Below, one piece after another: positions 1 to 4,992 of a DNA stretch of 5,776 bases; position 1 is the first letter of the stretch, and each line of letters begins with the position of its first letter. The notes beneath the pieces are model-generated. The model worked only from the letters and a program-made list of their open reading frames with translations. It was not told the DNA's origin and did not search any database. A program made the translations under genes and the position numbers. Origin of the DNA: Nitrososphaerota archaeon. Its GTDB lineage: Archaea > Thermoproteota > Nitrososphaeria > Nitrososphaerales > CADDZS01. Where the stretch lies: positions 1 to 5,776 of the forward strand of contig JAPCJV010000141.1 in the NCBI GenBank assembly GCA_027886785.1, read 5' to 3'.

Positions 1-587
1 GAGAATGAGTTTATCGAAGATACTATTTGGCTGAGCGATTTGGTAGATTCTCCTCCCTTTGCAACGTAACCATCCGCATGCTTGTCCGCGAGTCGAAGCA
101 TTTGCGGTTTCCATCCCGCGATGTAGATCGGGATTTTTCCAGGAGGAGGAACTGGAGACTTCACGTTTTTGATGGAAAACACTTTTCCTGAGTAATTCAC
201 CGGATTCCCCGCCCAAATTCCCCTGCAGATCTCGATTGACTCTTCAAGGGCAGCGATGGGAAGGTCATGTTTTATTCCAAGCAGATCGAGCCTCATGGGA
301 AACCCGGTTCCCAGCCCCAAAATCGCCCTTCCGCCGCTGGACTCCTGGATGGTCGACATCGTTACTGCAATAGATACCGGATGCCGAACGTAAGGAGTCA
401 GACACGCCACCCCCAGCTTGATTTTCTTTGTTGATACCGCCGCCGCCCCCAGGTAGGAAACTGCGTCTCTTCCAAAGGAATGTTCATGCATCCAGTAACT
501 ATCAAATCCCACGCTTTCCGCAGCTTTCACCTTTTCCACGATTTGAGTGACGGGAAGATCCGCGTTGAATCCTATTCCAACTCGCAT
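1..587 (-). CDS. LLM-class (luciferase-like) flavin-dependent oxidoreductase, 5' part only
   Basis: An open frame reads from ATG at 587-585 off the left edge, giving about 195 N-terminal residues of a protein whose family is usually near 320-340. It begins MRVGIGFNADLP and has the TIM-barrel pattern of the bacterial luciferase-like family: KAAESVGFDSYWMHEH near residues 20-36, KIKLGVACLTPYVRHP near 54-69, then SSGGRAILGLGTGFP near 83-97 and KIPIYIAGWKPQMLRLA near 150-166. The PYxRxP and GRxxLGxGxG segments are also found in F420-dependent members such as methylene-H4MPT reductase and F420-dependent glucose-6-phosphate dehydrogenase, so F420H2 is a likelier cofactor than FMN. That is inference; the substrate cannot be read from this part. 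A GAGGGG ribosome-binding site at 597-602 lies 9 nt before the ATG. The gene is divergent from the membrane protein at 756. Confidence 0.9.
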   Translation of the reverse strand, partial: MRVGIGFNADLPVTQIVEKVKAAESVGFDSYWMHEHSFGRDAVSYLGAAAVSTKKIKLGVACLTPYVRHPVSIAVTMSTIQESSGGRAILGLGTGFPMRLDLLGIKHDLPIAALEESIEICRGIWAGNPVNYSGKVFSIKNVKSPVPPPGKIPIYIAGWKPQMLRLADKHADGYVAKGGESTKSLSQIVSSINSF

Positions 588-600
588 TGCGGCAAACCCC

Positions 601-648
601 TCAATTCTCGTCTAGATTACCACTACCCTATAGTAATAAGAGAATTGA
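601..648. repeat. Perfect 9-bp inverted repeat around the LLM gene promoter
   Basis: TCAATTCTC at 601-609 is the exact reverse complement of GAGAATTGA at 640-648, with 30 nt between the arms. The left arm covers the predicted transcription start of the LLM gene and the right arm abuts its TATA box, so the arms bracket the core promoter. The core GAATTGA recurs at 700-706 and 734-740. This could be an operator for a dimeric regulator or a coincidence in AT-rich sequence. Confidence 0.4.
629..640 (-). promoter_or_regulatory. Probable TATA box of the LLM oxidoreductase gene
   Basis: Read on the minus strand this is CTTATTACTATA, an AT-rich TATA-like element. Counting about 26 nt downstream puts transcription start near 605-610 and gives a leader of about 20 nt that would still include the GAGGGG site at 597-602. 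The match is by eye, so the precise box is uncertain. Confidence 0.4.
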
Positions 649-692
649 AGATCCAAAGGGGACGAAAGAAACGAAGATTTCGTAGTAATTTG

Positions 693-699
693 TCTATAT
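693..699 (+). promoter_or_regulatory. Probable TATA box of the membrane-protein gene at 756
   Basis: TCTATAT lies about 25 nt before a predicted transcription start near 720-724. The resulting leader of about 33 nt would carry the GAGGTGA ribosome-binding site at 739-745. Assigned by eye from spacing and composition. Confidence 0.4.
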
Positions 700-726
700 G
701 AATTGACTTTGCTCCACAATTTGATC

Positions 727-745
727 TCACCTAGAATTGAGGTGA
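727..745 (+). promoter_or_regulatory. Ribosome-binding site inside a possible hairpin
   Basis: GAGGTGA at 739-745 is a full-strength archaeal Shine-Dalgarno sequence, 10 nt before GTG at 756. Directly upstream, TCACCT at 727-732 is the exact complement of AGGTGA at 740-745, with a 7-nt loop (AGAATTG). In the mRNA the stem would cover almost all of the ribosome-binding site. The stem is only 6 bp, so its stability is unproven. A second weak site, GGTGG at 755-759, could serve an internal ATG at 765. Confidence 0.5.
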
Positions 746-755
746 AATTACCGCG

Positions 756-1328
756 GTGGATATTATGGAACCAACCGATTTGGTGCTAGTACTTGGATCG
801 GCGATTGCCATTGTCGTTTTAGGAGTCTTGATTTACAGAGGAGCGCCGTCTTCCAAGAAATCAGTTGCTGCAGTTTCAGTACAACCTTCAGAGCCTGAGG
901 TTCTTCCTGATCCCAAAGTCGTCCCTGCTCCAGAGAAAATCGTAGTAGCACATCCTGTAACATCTATTCGAACGAATTCGGCAGAGATTTTGTCGGAAGT
1001 TTCTGAAGCTCCTTCTCCCTTTTTTGACGAACCCTTCGTCCCCCAGCGGAAAAGAACCTCGAGTTCACCGCTACCGACTGACACGACTGCCCTAAAGGGG
1101 TTAACGAATGAAGCCACAAAAACACCGGGAGTACTAGTTATTTCTGCACCGAAGCGGAAAGTGAGGGCTTACAGAAATGCGCTCTCTTCGCCAACTGCGC
1201 CTCCTAGAAAACGGCGTGCAAGTCCGAAAACTCTTCCAGGGACGTCCGCGCCTAATTCCACTGTTGTGGCAGAACCAAAATCTGAGGGTTCAGATAGTTC
1301 CGGAGTCTCTGCGAACCTTTCGTTATGA
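756..1328 (+). CDS. Unrecognised protein: N-terminal membrane anchor with Pro/Ser-rich basic tail
   Basis: I do not recognise this 190-residue protein. It has one hydrophobic segment at about residues 8-27 (DLVLVLGSAIAIVVLGVLIY), followed by a low-complexity tail rich in Pro, Ser, Thr, Ala and Val with no cysteine. Two basic patches stand out, PKRKVRAYR at 132-140 and PPRKRR at 149-154, and the last 20 residues are acidic and Ser-rich. The N-terminus is acidic (Asp2, Glu5, Asp8) and Arg28, Lys34 and Lys35 follow the membrane segment, so the tail is probably cytoplasmic and perhaps disordered; nucleic-acid binding by the basic patches is only a guess. The GTG start at 756 is chosen for the GAGGTGA site at 739-745; ATG at 765 is the alternative. 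Its TGA stop overlaps the stop of convergent tiaS by 6 bp. The ribosome-binding site and membrane segment argue for a real gene. Confidence 0.72.
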   Translation: MDIMEPTDLVLVLGSAIAIVVLGVLIYRGAPSSKKSVAAVSVQPSEPEVLPDPKVVPAPEKIVVAHPVTSIRTNSAEILSEVSEAPSPFFDEPFVPQRKRTSSSPLPTDTTALKGLTNEATKTPGVLVISAPKRKVRAYRNALSSPTAPPRKRRASPKTLPGTSAPNSTVVAEPKSEGSDSSGVSANLSL

Positions 1329-2594
1329 AACCCAGTTTCTGATTTGCTTAACTGGCAAAGCGCAGTTTGCTTTTTCCATCGAACATCGTTGAAGCGGCTT
1401 TGTGAGATGTCTATGCGCCTTTACCGGTGGTAAATAGAGCCGCAAATCGAGATCCCTTTTTTCGAAAATTTCAATCTTGGACGCATTTTTTAGTTCAAAA
1501 TGGCACTTTTCACATCGAAAGCCCTGACCCCTACCTCGTGATCTCATTCGAGATTCGCAGTGCGGGCAATTCGGATTTGCTGTGTTGATTTTTTGGATCA
1601 GATTGAGCGGTCGAAAGAATTCTAAATTCAATATTTGTGGGTGTTTGGAAGTAGCTTTTCTTACTCCGCCGCCCACTTCGATGAGATCGCCGGGCATCAG
1701 CTTCAGGGCGTTATTCCGGAACTCTGCCGTTGGTTCGTAACAAGCGCAAGCAATTTCGCCATCTCCGTTTTCGAGGTCGAAAAATACATGCCCTCCGATT
1801 TCTGAGTGAGGGGAAGACTTGACCATACCAGAAGTTCTCCCTGAAGTGTACGCCTTTAGATTGTCCAAACTTATTTCTTGACCGAGATGTTCTCCTGTCC
1901 CTTGATTGGATCGAAAGATCATGAAGCCTTCCAAGTTATCGACGCGCCGAAGGCTCAGGAACGCTTTCTTTACGATCTGGGCGCTTTCACCACGAATCCC
2001 GCACAAAACGGGATCGGGCCCGTGAGGCGAAATCATCACCCGGCCGTGAACAGAGTCGAAGCTGCTGAATGTACCCGGAAAGGATTCTAAGTTCAAAACC
2101 CGTGACATGGCTAGAGACCTTGGGTGTTCGAGATCCTTTCTGTAAGCTATTAATTCGAATGTGTGATCCGAGGCAAGTAGGTTCCCGATCCCGGCTAGAG
2201 CCCCTATGAGACCCTGTTCCGAGCGTAACGCAAACGACTTCAAGTCAAATCCAGAGATTAATTCACGAGCTTCCCGAAGTCCAAGAACCGAAAAAAGGGC
2301 TCTCCTCGAAAATAACTGGATCTCTTGAGGAACTGCTTCCCCTTCGAGAATAACGAGACCTGAATTTGCCTTGGGGCTGGTGGCGAACTTGAGAATCAAC
2401 GATTTGAAAAAATGATACAACTCATCCGAGGAGTTCGAGGTCCTAATCCGGAGGACCAAGGAAGCGTTTCCGCGAGTTTTCCAGGGAATGTTCGGATTCA
2501 GCCGAATGAGATTGGGGTAATCGAGAAACTTGACGCGTTCTCCTTTTTTTCGCAGCTGTTTTACCGCGATGTAGCACAGAAAGGTTGTACACAT
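1323..2594 (-). CDS. tiaS: tRNA(Ile2) 2-agmatinylcytidine synthetase TiaS, start uncertain
   Basis: TiaS uses ATP and agmatine to convert C34 of the CAU anticodon of tRNA-Ile2 to agmatidine, letting archaea read AUA as isoleucine. From ATG at 2594 the product is 423 residues. Visible landmarks are MCTTFL at 1-6, whose first Thr corresponds to the autophosphorylated Thr18 of the Archaeoglobus enzyme; LNPNIPWKTRGN at 32-43; RSNQGTGEHL at 228-237; an OB-fold region at about 250-330; and a zinc ribbon with Cys343, Cys346, Cys361 and Cys364. The family normally begins about 15 residues earlier with IG(I/F)DDTDS, needed for ATP/Mg binding. Here those residues are encoded in the same frame at 2595-2630, but no ATG, GTG or TTG lies between them and the stop at 2676-2678. 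The coordinates are therefore the first ordinary start, almost certainly not the true N-terminus. The gene follows the RAM-domain gene on the same strand and ends in a 6-bp overlap with the convergent membrane-protein gene. Confidence 0.93.
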   Translation of the reverse strand: MCTTFLCYIAVKQLRKKGERVKFLDYPNLIRLNPNIPWKTRGNASLVLRIRTSNSSDELYHFFKSLILKFATSPKANSGLVILEGEAVPQEIQLFSRRALFSVLGLREARELISGFDLKSFALRSEQGLIGALAGIGNLLASDHTFELIAYRKDLEHPRSLAMSRVLNLESFPGTFSSFDSVHGRVMISPHGPDPVLCGIRGESAQIVKKAFLSLRRVDNLEGFMIFRSNQGTGEHLGQEISLDNLKAYTSGRTSGMVKSSPHSEIGGHVFFDLENGDGEIACACYEPTAEFRNNALKLMPGDLIEVGGGVRKATSKHPQILNLEFFRPLNLIQKINTANPNCPHCESRMRSRGRGQGFRCEKCHFELKNASKIEIFEKRDLDLRLYLPPVKAHRHLTKPLQRCSMEKANCALPVKQIRNWVS

Positions 2595-2675
2595 GCCATC
2601 GCTGGAATCGGTATCGTCGAACCCGATGTGGAAAGTACTAAATCGATCGCTGATAGTTCCACGATCCTGAAAGCT
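2595..2675 (-). other. tiaS: In-frame N-terminal TiaS coding stretch with no usual start codon
   Basis: Continuing the TiaS frame upstream of ATG 2594 gives 27 more codons before TGA at 2676-2678. The last 16 read TFHIGFDDTDSSDG next to MCTT, matching the conserved N-terminus of the kinase-like domain. None of the 27 codons is ATG, GTG or TTG; ATC at 2654-2652 is a conceivable non-standard start. In a neighbouring frame GTG at 2662-2660 reads ELSAIDLVL and would join HIGFDDTD cleanly if one extra T stood in the T-run at 2632-2634. So this is an unusual start, a frameshift in the gene, or a one-base deletion in the sequence. Confidence 0.8.
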
Positions 2676-2701
2676 TCAGGGAACAGTGAATACCCTGAAA
2701 G
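2666..2701 (-). promoter_or_regulatory. Triple CTTTCAGG / CCCTGAAG element upstream of tiaS
   Basis: On the minus strand CTTTCAGG occurs at 2701-2694 and again at 2673-2666, with the inverted copy CCCTGAAG at 2681-2674 between them. The middle copy can pair with the first (TTCAGGG/CCCTGAA, 7 bp plus a G-U, 11-nt loop) or with the third (CCTGAA/TTCAGG, 6 bp, 3-nt loop), but not both. The third copy ends 3 nt before the GTG at 2662 and holds the only AGG near it. This could be a leader switch or a repeated protein-binding site. Confidence 0.45.
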
Positions 2702-2706
2702 TTACC

Positions 2707-2716
2707 AAAAGAAGAA
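2707..2716 (-). terminator. Possible pyrimidine-rich terminator after the RAM-domain gene
   Basis: The minus strand reads TTCTTCTTTT here, about 20 nt past the stop of the RAM-domain gene. Archaeal termination often needs only a T-rich stretch, but this run is short and interrupted, and tiaS on the same strand could equally be reached by read-through. Confidence 0.25.
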
Positions 2717-2734
2717 TTGTTGAATAGGTATAGA

Positions 2735-2968
2735 TTAAGATTCGACCACAATCATGGTGAGAGTAGAGCGTACTTTCTCCAATCTTCGGATCTTCCATGT
2801 GATCGTCTCTTTTACCTTCTCCATCGTGTCCGCCTCAATTTTCGCGACAATATCATACACCCCATAAACAACGTAAACTTCTTTCACATGTTCAATACTT
2901 TTGAGTTCGCGAACTAGTTCTTCTTCTGCACCGAGATCCGCGTTTATCAAAACGAAGGCCATCGGCAT
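2735..2968 (-). CDS. Stand-alone Lrp/AsnC ligand-binding (RAM) domain protein
   Basis: This 77-residue protein starts MPMAFVLINADLGAEEELV and continues with HVKEVYVVYGVYDIVAKIEAD at about 34-54 and RSTLTMIVVES at the C-terminus. That is the beta-alpha-beta-beta-alpha-beta (RAM/DALR_2) ligand-binding half of Lrp/AsnC regulators. The DNA-binding helix-turn-helix half is absent, as is common in archaeal stand-alone RAM proteins. Such proteins form dimers or octamers and bind amino acids or similar small effectors; whether this one acts alone or on a full-length Lrp partner cannot be told. The frame stays open upstream to 3289, but that part overlaps tsr3 and matches nothing. ATG 2968 is chosen because it begins the domain and sits 40 nt after a TATA box at 3008-3017. 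ATG 2962 is an alternative. tiaS lies downstream on the same strand. Confidence 0.88.
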   Translation of the reverse strand: MPMAFVLINADLGAEEELVRELKSIEHVKEVYVVYGVYDIVAKIEADTMEKVKETITWKIRRLEKVRSTLTMIVVES

Positions 2969-3007
2969 GTGTTGTGCGGTCAACGGGTCGGTTAATCTCT
3001 CCATCTC

Positions 3008-3017
3008 ATTAAATAGG
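3008..3017. promoter_or_regulatory. TATA element between the divergent RAM and tsr3 genes
   Basis: ATTAAATAGG on the plus strand reads CCTATTTAAT on the minus. For the RAM gene it predicts a start near 2986 and an 18-nt leader. For tsr3 it lies about 30 nt before ATG 3042, which would give a leaderless or nearly leaderless mRNA. It is the only clear TATA-like sequence in this 73-bp gap, so both genes may share it. Confidence 0.5.
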
Positions 3018-3031
3018 TTTTCTGTAGAATA

Positions 3032-3037
3032 AGGAGG
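3032..3037 (+). promoter_or_regulatory. Ribosome-binding site that decides the tsr3 start
   Basis: AGGAGG ends 4 nt before ATG 3042. The spacing is a little short, but this is the only strong site near the possible starts and favours ATG 3042 over the in-frame ATGs at 3099 and 3108, which lack one. Confidence 0.5.
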
Positions 3038-3041
3038 ACTG

Positions 3042-3656
3042 ATGAGAGTCTCCGAAAATGAGATTGATCTTTCGCAAACAAGAAATTCTTTTCGCGAAAT
3101 GAAAAAAATGATTCGTTCGGATCTCGTCTCGACTCCGCGCGTTTTGACGGTCGAGCTGCGCGAGGATGATCCTTCGAAATGTACTTCGGCAAAAATGAGA
3201 AAGTTTAGACTGGCTAGATCGATTCCTACGAAAGCAATTCCGGGAGACGCAATCGTCCTCAGCCCCTTTGCTTCTGAATCCATTCTCAAAACCGATCGAG
3301 ATGCGGTTCAATCTCGGGGACTGGTTGTGGTGGATTGTTCTTGGGTAAATGCGATAGATGTTTTCAAGACCCGTCTGAGGGGGACTATGAGGCGTCTCCC
3401 CACTTTGATGGCGGGAAATCCGACGAATTACTCGAAACTAAACAGTTTGAGTTCTCTAGAAGCGACGGCCGGAGCTCTGTACATTACGGGCTTTCGTTCA
3501 TATGCAACGAGACTCATTTCGTTGTACAAGTGGGGTAGCACTTTCCTTACCTTAAACGAGAATGCTCTAAATGATTACTCCGAAGCAAACAGCCAAGAAG
3601 AAATGCAAAACTTAGAGGTCGATTACTTCCCGCGAACGAGAGAAAATGTATCCTAA
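3042..3656 (+). CDS. tsr3: rRNA aminocarboxypropyltransferase Tsr3 (RLI-like/DUF367)
   Basis: Tsr3 transfers the 3-amino-3-carboxypropyl group of S-adenosylmethionine to a hypermodified (pseudo)uridine in helix 31 of small-subunit rRNA, near the P site. The 204-residue product carries the family motifs in order: DDPSKCTSAKM at 42-52, IPGDAIVLSPFASES at 66-80, GLVVVDCSW at 93-101, RRLPTLMAGNPTNY at 117-130, SSLEATAGALYITGF at 137-151 and YKWGSTFLTLNENAL at 162-176. These form the SPOUT-like core that binds the cofactor. Archaeal Tsr3 usually starts about 13 residues before the DPxKCT motif. This one has about 30 extra polar residues at the N-terminus, or else the true start is ATG 3099 or 3108; the AGGAGG at 3032 supports the longer form. 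The gene is divergent from the RAM gene and followed 52 nt later by RNase P RNA on the same strand. Confidence 0.93.
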   Translation: MRVSENEIDLSQTRNSFREMKKMIRSDLVSTPRVLTVELREDDPSKCTSAKMRKFRLARSIPTKAIPGDAIVLSPFASESILKTDRDAVQSRGLVVVDCSWVNAIDVFKTRLRGTMRRLPTLMAGNPTNYSKLNSLSSLEATAGALYITGFRSYATRLISLYKWGSTFLTLNENALNDYSEANSQEEMQNLEVDYFPRTRENVS

Positions 3657-3675
3657 AGTTTGTTCGGGAGCTAAA

Positions 3676-3685
3676 CGCTTATCTT
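3676..3685 (+). promoter_or_regulatory. Possible TATA box of the RNase P RNA gene
   Basis: CGCTTATCTT lies about 27 nt before the predicted 5' end of the RNA near 3707-3709. The match to an archaeal TATA box is weak, and read-through from tsr3 is an alternative. Confidence 0.25.
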
Positions 3686-3708
3686 CGTAATTCTAAGAGA
3701 TGCGAGAT

Positions 3709-4001
3709 GGTACGAGCAAGTGAGCGGGTCTCGGAGTACTTCTGAGGAAACTCCTCCGTCTACGCGGAAAAATCACGGCGTCGAGAGGCGCAATCAGAGA
3801 TGGTTGGCTCCAAAACAGAAACGATATCCGACCCAGATTATACAATGAGGCAGAGATGCTGAGGTTCCTGGCAAGGAATGAAACGGTTGTCCCGTGCGGA
3901 CAAAGGCCAAACAGCGGGCGATGATCTCCGCAAGAGTCCCAGGTAGGCCGCATAGCTGAATCCCGCCTAAAACAGAAGGAGGGTTACTGCTTGCACGTAC
4001 C
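3709..4001 (+). ncRNA. rnpB: RNase P RNA, archaeal type
   Basis: This is the catalytic RNA that removes tRNA 5' leaders. P1 pairs GGTACGAGCAAG (3709-3720) with CTTGCACGTACC (3990-4001), one A-A mismatch. P2 pairs GCGGG (3724-3728) with CCCGC (3962-3966). P3 is a hairpin at 3730-3746. P4, the core helix, pairs AAC-T-CCTCC (3749-3757) with GGAGG-GTT (3978-3985), keeping the universal bulged U at 3752 while differing from bacterial P4 by compensating changes. Conserved core stretches are GAGGAAACTCC at 3744-3754, AAGGAATGAAACGG at 3873-3886, a hairpin TTGTCC/GGACAA at 3887-3903, AAGGCCAAACAG at 3903-3914, CAGGTAGGCCGC at 3940-3951 and ACAGAAGGAGGGTTA at 3972-3986. The length of about 293 nt is usual for archaea. 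The P15 region (stem 3914-3917/3928-3931) is very short. True ends may differ by a few bases. Confidence 0.95.
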
Positions 4002-4003
4002 AC

Positions 4004-4010
4004 TTTTTCT
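4004..4010 (+). terminator. T-run terminator of the RNase P RNA gene
   Basis: TTTTTCT begins 2 nt after the 3' strand of helix P1 (ends at 4001). A T-run straight after the closing stem is typical of archaeal RNA-gene termination, and it lies between the RNA and the convergent uppP gene ending at 4021. Confidence 0.6.
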
Positions 4011-4020
4011 CATTAGGAAA

Positions 4021-4860
4021 TCAGCTTACATTTACGCCATGGAGGACGTAATAAAATACGCTGAAAACGATCCCTATCGCAAGAGCGATTACTCCCAGTA
4101 CGATGTCTAGCTTCCAGATGCTCTTTGTCTTCGCGAATTTCAGCAAATACGAAATGGTCGCGAGTCCTATTAGGAGAGCGGCAAAGATCGCAATAGCGAG
4201 ACCGGTAAGGGTTACAGCCTGAATATCCGCGTTTATTGCCTGTCTTTGAAAAAGAATGCTGACGCCGAATGCGCCCAGAGATGCGGGAATGTATGCGAGA
4301 TAGGAGAGCCGGAAGGCTTGCTCCTGTTTCACACCCATTACTAACATCGTTGAGACGGTTATTCCGGATCTGCTTACGCCCGGAAGTGCTGCTATACCCT
4401 GAGCTATTCCAATGATTATGTAGTGTTTCAGTTTCAATTCCTTCAAACTTCCGAACTTTGGCAGAGCACGAGAATATCGAATGTAAAATCCAATTCCAAT
4501 CAGGGCGAGGCCCAAGAGGATCATCGGGATCCCAATGAACGGGGAGGTGTTCTGAAGGTACGTGTCAGTGACGTAAAACAGCGGGGCACCAACGAGTGCA
4601 GTGAAAAACGTAACCACAAGCAAGAACCGAAGTAGAACCCAGTCGTGAAAGAGCGAAACTATGTCTTTACGAAAATAAATTATGGCAGAACCAAGGGAAC
4701 CGATTTCAAGGAAAAGACCAAAGGCGTAACCGGCCGAGATGGGTAGTCCAAACAGCGCATAAGAAATGAAAAGAACCTGGGTCTTACTGCTTATAGGAAG
4801 CCATTCAGAAATCCCCTGCACAAGGCCCAGTAGAATCGAGTAAAAGTAAAGCAGATTCAT
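4021..4860 (-). CDS. uppP: UppP/BacA-family polyprenyl-diphosphate phosphatase
   Basis: An integral membrane protein of 279 residues, the usual family length, with about eight hydrophobic segments. Bacterial UppP dephosphorylates undecaprenyl diphosphate to recycle the lipid carrier of cell-wall sugars. In archaea the likely substrate is a dolichyl-type polyprenyl diphosphate used in N-glycosylation; that is inference. The first signature is GLVQGISEWLPISSKTQ at 12-28 and the second is PGVSRSGITVST at 160-171, with the catalytic-type Arg164. Aligned by eye to E. coli UppP, Glu21 is kept as Glu19 and Ser27 as Ser25, but Glu17 is Gln15 and His30 is Gln28. ATG 4860 places the first motif at the normal distance from the N-terminus. 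No ribosome-binding site is visible, so the mRNA may be leaderless; a weak T-rich TATA-like stretch lies about 24 nt upstream. It is convergent with rnpB and divergent from the SRPBCC gene. Confidence 0.92.
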   Translation of the reverse strand: MNLLYFYSILLGLVQGISEWLPISSKTQVLFISYALFGLPISAGYAFGLFLEIGSLGSAIIYFRKDIVSLFHDWVLLRFLLVVTFFTALVGAPLFYVTDTYLQNTSPFIGIPMILLGLALIGIGFYIRYSRALPKFGSLKELKLKHYIIIGIAQGIAALPGVSRSGITVSTMLVMGVKQEQAFRLSYLAYIPASLGAFGVSILFQRQAINADIQAVTLTGLAIAIFAALLIGLATISYLLKFAKTKSIWKLDIVLGVIALAIGIVFSVFYYVLHGVNVS

Positions 4861-4937
4861 GTTTGGGCCGCTTCTAAATCAAAAAAGATGAAGAATCCAA
4901 TTCACGTTGAGGGATAAGGACGACAATTATTTTTCTT

Positions 4938-4948
4938 GTTATAATAAC
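4938..4948. promoter_or_regulatory. AT-rich palindrome midway between uppP and the SRPBCC gene
   Basis: GTTATAATAAC is a perfect palindrome with 5-bp arms around a central A. It lies nearly equidistant (about 77 nt) from the two divergent start codons. It could be an operator, or a TATA-like element for a longer leader in either direction. The rest of the 163-bp gap shows only AT-rich sequence and the TATA box at 4993. Confidence 0.3.
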
Positions 4949-4992
4949 CCTAACGTCAGTACGATCACTTATGGATGAGATTCTCTAGAACG

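Noticed and set aside
480..701. 73-codon plus-strand frame at the start of the LLM gene
   Set aside because: It is antisense to the clearly conserved luciferase-like N-terminus and its product is compositionally odd.
833..1117. 94-codon minus-strand frame inside the membrane-protein gene
   Set aside because: It has no ribosome-binding site or recognisable domain, and the plus-strand frame has both a full ribosome-binding site and a membrane segment.
2412..2723. 103-codon plus-strand frame opposite the tiaS 5' part
   Set aside because: It is the antisense of conserved TiaS codons and shows no domain.
2969..3289. Upstream extension of the RAM-domain protein to 184 residues
   Set aside because: It overlaps tsr3 on the opposite strand and crosses the TATA element at 3008-3017; the added residues resemble neither a helix-turn-helix nor any domain.
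3693..4003. Two overlapping minus-strand reading frames (3693-3953 and 3794-4003)
   Set aside because: They lie antisense to the RNase P RNA; the products are low-complexity, match no family, and the bases are explained by RNA helices and conserved core sequence.
4423..4635. 70-codon plus-strand frame inside uppP
   Set aside because: It is antisense to membrane segments of UppP; the charged product mirrors hydrophobic codons on the other strand.
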